64,000 nucleotides of DNA from Methanocellales archaeon (GTDB lineage Archaea > Halobacteriota > UBA148 > JAUWXC01): contig JASEEY010000003.1 of the NCBI GenBank assembly GCA_030018435.1, forward strand, positions 34,950 to 98,949. Reading direction: 5' to 3'. The translations under genes were made by a program, and so were the position numbers. Below the pieces are notes generated by a model, which was not told the DNA's origin, did no database searches, and saw only the letters and a program-made list of their open reading frames with translations. Below, one piece after another: positions 60,751 to 64,000 of the stretch (position 1 is its first letter; each line of letters starts with the position of its first letter).

Positions 60751-61608
60751 TTATAGCAGACCGGAGCGCTGAAGCAAGAGTAGGTCTTCTGTATCTATTT
60801 TTCCACCTTTTTTAAGCCTGTCATATATGTTCTCTGCCTTTTCCTTGGCTTTGGCCCTCTCCTCGCTTTCCTTGGCCTCCCTGCTCATTCTTTTCAGACC
60901 GGCAATCAACTTATTAAAATCTCTAACCTCCTTCTGAAGTTTGATAAACCTGTGATGATGTTCGTCGGCTGTTTCCTGTGCCTTTACAAACTCCTTGTGC
61001 ATCTCATCAGCTTCAGCACGTACTGCATCCACTTCGTTAAATGTGGCAATCATCTTATCATGCTGCTCTTGAGCCAGATCAGCATATTTGGTGACCTTTT
61101 CGTGATATTTTGATGCCTTATCTCGCAACGTCTGCGCTTCCCCTAGCAGCGCTTTTAACTCTTTATCCTGCTCCAGTTGCGCTTTCTTCTTTAGAAATTC
61201 TTCTTGAAGTGTGGAAATTCTTTCAACAAGTTGCCGCTCTTTGTCAATGCTCAGCACCTCCGTCTGCTGTTTGAATTCCAGCAGATCGATCTCACGCCTG
61301 AGTTCATGTAGCGATCCTCCTCCTGCGCTCTTTCTTTTGCGCAACCTATCCACTTTTACATAAATCTTGCCTGCCTCTTCATTCAGTTCATCCCGCTTTG
61401 CTTTATATTGGCTAACCTTTTGATTGTATTCGTCCCTCACCTCTTTGAACGCCTGCGCCTCTTTTACCAAGTTTTTCATCCTCGCATTAAATTCATCCCT
61501 TTGCGCTGCTAACTCACTGGCTTTGGCATTCCATTCATTTCGCCCTTCTTTAGCCTTCTCGGCTTCTTTTTCCACTTTTGCCTTCCTTTTCAACAGCTCT
61601 TCTAGCAT
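60751..61608 (-). CDS. Long coiled-coil protein
   Basis: Continuous heptad-like charged helix across about 285 aa. Confidence 0.75.
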   Translation of the reverse strand: MLEELLKRKAKVEKEAEKAKEGRNEWNAKASELAAQRDEFNARMKNLVKEAQAFKEVRDEYNQKVSQYKAKRDELNEEAGKIYVKVDRLRKRKSAGGGSLHELRREIDLLEFKQQTEVLSIDKERQLVERISTLQEEFLKKKAQLEQDKELKALLGEAQTLRDKASKYHEKVTKYADLAQEQHDKMIATFNEVDAVRAEADEMHKEFVKAQETADEHHHRFIKLQKEVRDFNKLIAGLKRMSREAKESEERAKAKEKAENIYDRLKKGGKIDTEDLLLLQRSGLL

Positions 61609-61617
61609 GCCATTCTC

Positions 61618-62247
61618 CTACAACAAAGGGATCAACAATTCTAAGTCCTTTTGGTCGATCACCACATCCGCCACATTCTTTAGCACAGGATCTGCATTAA
61701 AGGCTATCGAAAGCCCAACCTTCTCGAACATACCCAAATCGTTTGCTCCATCCCCCACAACTATGCAGTCCTGAAGCGATACACCCTCTGATTTCGCTAT
61801 CTGCTCTAACACGCGTAACTTCGCATTCTGCTCTGTCAAAGGTCCCCTTACCTCGCCGGTCACCACCCCATCTTTGATTACCAGCTCGTTGGCGACTATG
61901 TGATCCAGATTAAGTTTCTCATCGACCTTATGCACGACATTCATGAAACTCCCGGTGATCGCTATGACTTTATACCCCTTGGACCTTGCCTCTTTAAGTA
62001 GGTGCCTAGCTCCTGGCATTATTGGGATGCGTTTCGCTACTCTGACAATCTCGGTTTCAGGCAATCCACGCAAAAGTCGCACCCTTTTTCTAAGAGCCTC
62101 ACCAAAGTCAATTTCTCCCCTCATAGCCAGGCTGGTGATACCAGCAACCTCTTCGCCGACGCCTGCGACCTTAGCAAGTTCATTGATTATTTCAGCATCA
62201 ACAAGAGTACTGTCCACATCAAACACGATCAGTTTACGCCGCCGCAC
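61618..62247 (-). CDS. serB: Phosphoserine phosphatase
   Basis: LIVFDVDSTLVDAE; IAITGSFMNVV; VGDGANDLGMFEKVGLSIAFNA; GTG start at 62247. Confidence 0.9.
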   Translation of the reverse strand: MRRRKLIVFDVDSTLVDAEIINELAKVAGVGEEVAGITSLAMRGEIDFGEALRKRVRLLRGLPETEIVRVAKRIPIMPGARHLLKEARSKGYKVIAITGSFMNVVHKVDEKLNLDHIVANELVIKDGVVTGEVRGPLTEQNAKLRVLEQIAKSEGVSLQDCIVVGDGANDLGMFEKVGLSIAFNADPVLKNVADVVIDQKDLELLIPLL

Positions 62248-62248
62248 A

Positions 62249-63520
62249 TTACCACCTAAACGGGAGATCATAGGCCCCCTCGCCGTCAAAACAATAATGA
62301 ACCTTTTGGTAATCTTTTCTCAGGGATATCACGTCATTTTTAACTCTTTCGGGCTTCTCCTCGTCGATTACGATGCGCTTAATGAGATCCGCTATCCCTT
62401 TCATCTCGGATTCTTTCATTCCCAAACGCGTCAATTCCTGCGTTCCCAAACGAATGCCGGATGGATCGCCAGGATTGTTCACATCATCCCAGGGGAGAAG
62501 ATTCTTGTTCGTGATGATGTTTGCTTTCTCGAGATTTGATGCTACCTTCGCACCTCCACCGCGTTTTGATACATCGAAGGCTATCTGATGTGATTGGGTA
62601 AATCCACTGTCCTTGCACAATACATCTAAGCCGCTGTCATACAATGATTGCGCAAGCACTTGCGCATTGGTTACCATCTGTTTTGCATAGTCTTCGCCAA
62701 AGGTGAGCATCTCTGCCAACGCTACTGCCAAACCGGCTTTGTGATGCAGGTGATGATTGCTCGTCGTTCCTGGGAAGACTGCATTATCCACAGCATCGGC
62801 GACGTCGGACTTGCATAGTATCAACGCACCCTGTGGCCCAGGAAATGACTTGTGAGTTGGACCCGTTGCGATATCCGCACCCTCTCGTAAAGGATCTTGA
62901 AACCGTTTGCCAGCGATCAATCCCAATACATGAGCAGCATCGTATACGATCTTGGCACCAACTTCGTCCGCCACGCTTCTTGCTTCTTTTACGGGATGCG
63001 GGAACAAGAACAGACTCGCACCAAACACGATAACCTTTGGTTTGACCTCCAAGATCTTTTTGATCATCAAATCCGCATCGACATTCATCTTTTTCTCATC
63101 GAAAGGATGCGTTGTGATTCTTAGCCCTCTAATGCCAGCCGCCGAAAACTTCGCATGACTGATGTGCCCGCCGTCTGGCACGTCTAACGATATCAGCAAA
63201 TCTCTTGGCTCCGCGAGCGCAGTAAAGGCAGCAAGGTTTGCGTTAACGCCGGATACTGGTTGAACGTTCACGTGCTCCGCGTCAAACAGACGTTTTGCCA
63301 ATTCTATTGCCTTCGCCTCGATCTGGTCGATGTACTTACAGCCCTGATAGTATCTATGCCCCACCTTCCCCTCGGCATACCTGTGCCCTAAGTCAGATGC
63401 GATCAATCGCCTAACAGTCGGACTGGTAACGTTTTCGCTGGCAATCATTGGTAGCGAGTTTTTGAATAATTCGTGATGCGCTTTTGTGGCATCCATGATA
63501 TATCGTACATCCGAGTTCAT
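62249..63520 (-). CDS. glyA: Serine hydroxymethyltransferase
   Basis: [36 protein letters not shown]. Confidence 0.93.
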   Translation of the reverse strand: MNSDVRYIMDATKAHHELFKNSLPMIASENVTSPTVRRLIASDLGHRYAEGKVGHRYYQGCKYIDQIEAKAIELAKRLFDAEHVNVQPVSGVNANLAAFTALAEPRDLLISLDVPDGGHISHAKFSAAGIRGLRITTHPFDEKKMNVDADLMIKKILEVKPKVIVFGASLFLFPHPVKEARSVADEVGAKIVYDAAHVLGLIAGKRFQDPLREGADIATGPTHKSFPGPQGALILCKSDVADAVDNAVFPGTTSNHHLHHKAGLAVALAEMLTFGEDYAKQMVTNAQVLAQSLYDSGLDVLCKDSGFTQSHQIAFDVSKRGGGAKVASNLEKANIITNKNLLPWDDVNNPGDPSGIRLGTQELTRLGMKESEMKGIADLIKRIVIDEEKPERVKNDVISLRKDYQKVHYCFDGEGAYDLPFRW

Positions 63521-63630
63521 TATAATCCCGTCTGGGGTTGAGTAGTAGAGACTACAGGGCTTAAAATTTTCTCTGATAGTAGTTATATTTAATCGTTAGC
63601 GCCTTTATATGATTGTTAGGAGAGGACACC

Positions 63631-64000
63631 ATGCTCAAGGTGGGATTCGTAAAAATCGGCAACCTTGGAATCTCCCAAATGGTGGACCTAATACTGGACG
63701 AAAGAGCAGAAAGGGAGATTTTAACTAGGACGATTAGCACCGGCGCAAAGACGACCTCGGATGAGGCATTAGAAGCGATGAAAGCGATATCCGACTTTGC
63801 CCCTGACCTTTTTGTCGTCGTCACTCCTACCACCTCGCTACTGACCTCTGGCATGATCAAAAAGGTATTGCACAAGCCATGCATCATCATCTCCGATGCC
63901 CCTGCAAAGAAGGCGGTCGAAGCATTCAAAAAAGATGGCTTTGGATACATCATCCTGCTCGGCGATCCACTGATAGGTGCACGCAGGGAATTTCTCGACC
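63631..64000 (+). CDS. mtd: F420-dependent methylenetetrahydromethanopterin dehydrogenase, 3' truncated by window end
   Basis: MLKVGFVKIGNLGISQMVDLILDERAEREILTRTISTGAKTT...IKKVLHKPCIIISDAPAKKAVEAFKKDGFGYIILLGDPLIGARREFLD; not in the ORF track. Confidence 0.93.
   Translation, partial: MLKVGFVKIGNLGISQMVDLILDERAEREILTRTISTGAKTTSDEALEAMKAISDFAPDLFVVVTPTTSLLTSGMIKKVLHKPCIIISDAPAKKAVEAFKKDGFGYIILLGDPLIGARREFLD

Overview
This 64 kb window is a gene-dense archaeal chromosome segment with about 75 recognisable genes. It carries C1/methanogenesis-type genes: mch, a methanogenesis marker 14-like protein, a MetE core, mtrH, an mtrA without its membrane anchor, and a 3'-truncated mtd at the right edge. 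Replication and repair genes include an Orc1/Cdc6-Cas4-like pair, an intein-containing MCM, RfcL and DNA ligase. This gene content fits a methanogen, ANME or alkane-oxidising euryarchaeal lineage (inference from gene content only). I saw no CRISPR array, prophage or transposase. The most interesting signals are: (1) a CarA subunit next to an intact-looking CarB that has lost both the catalytic Cys (to Gly) and His (to Tyr) of the glutaminase triad; (2) a tRNA-Leu(CAG) with about 42 nt of hairpin-forming sequence in its D-loop, sharing a motif with the intron of tRNA-Lys(CTT); (3) a roughly 204-nt non-coding locus with nested long-range helices and two perfect hairpins, which I cannot assign to a known RNA family; (4) a DHH-family paralogue lacking its metal-binding motifs, inside the methanogenesis gene block; (5) a roadblock/LC7 gene whose frame is restored by a -1 shift at an A6 run; (6) a 23-bp repeat that recurs 4 kb away and supplies the hom stop codon; (7) decayed ABC-transporter remnants, tandem micro-membrane proteins and iteron-like repeats. 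All family assignments come from reading the translations; no database search was run.
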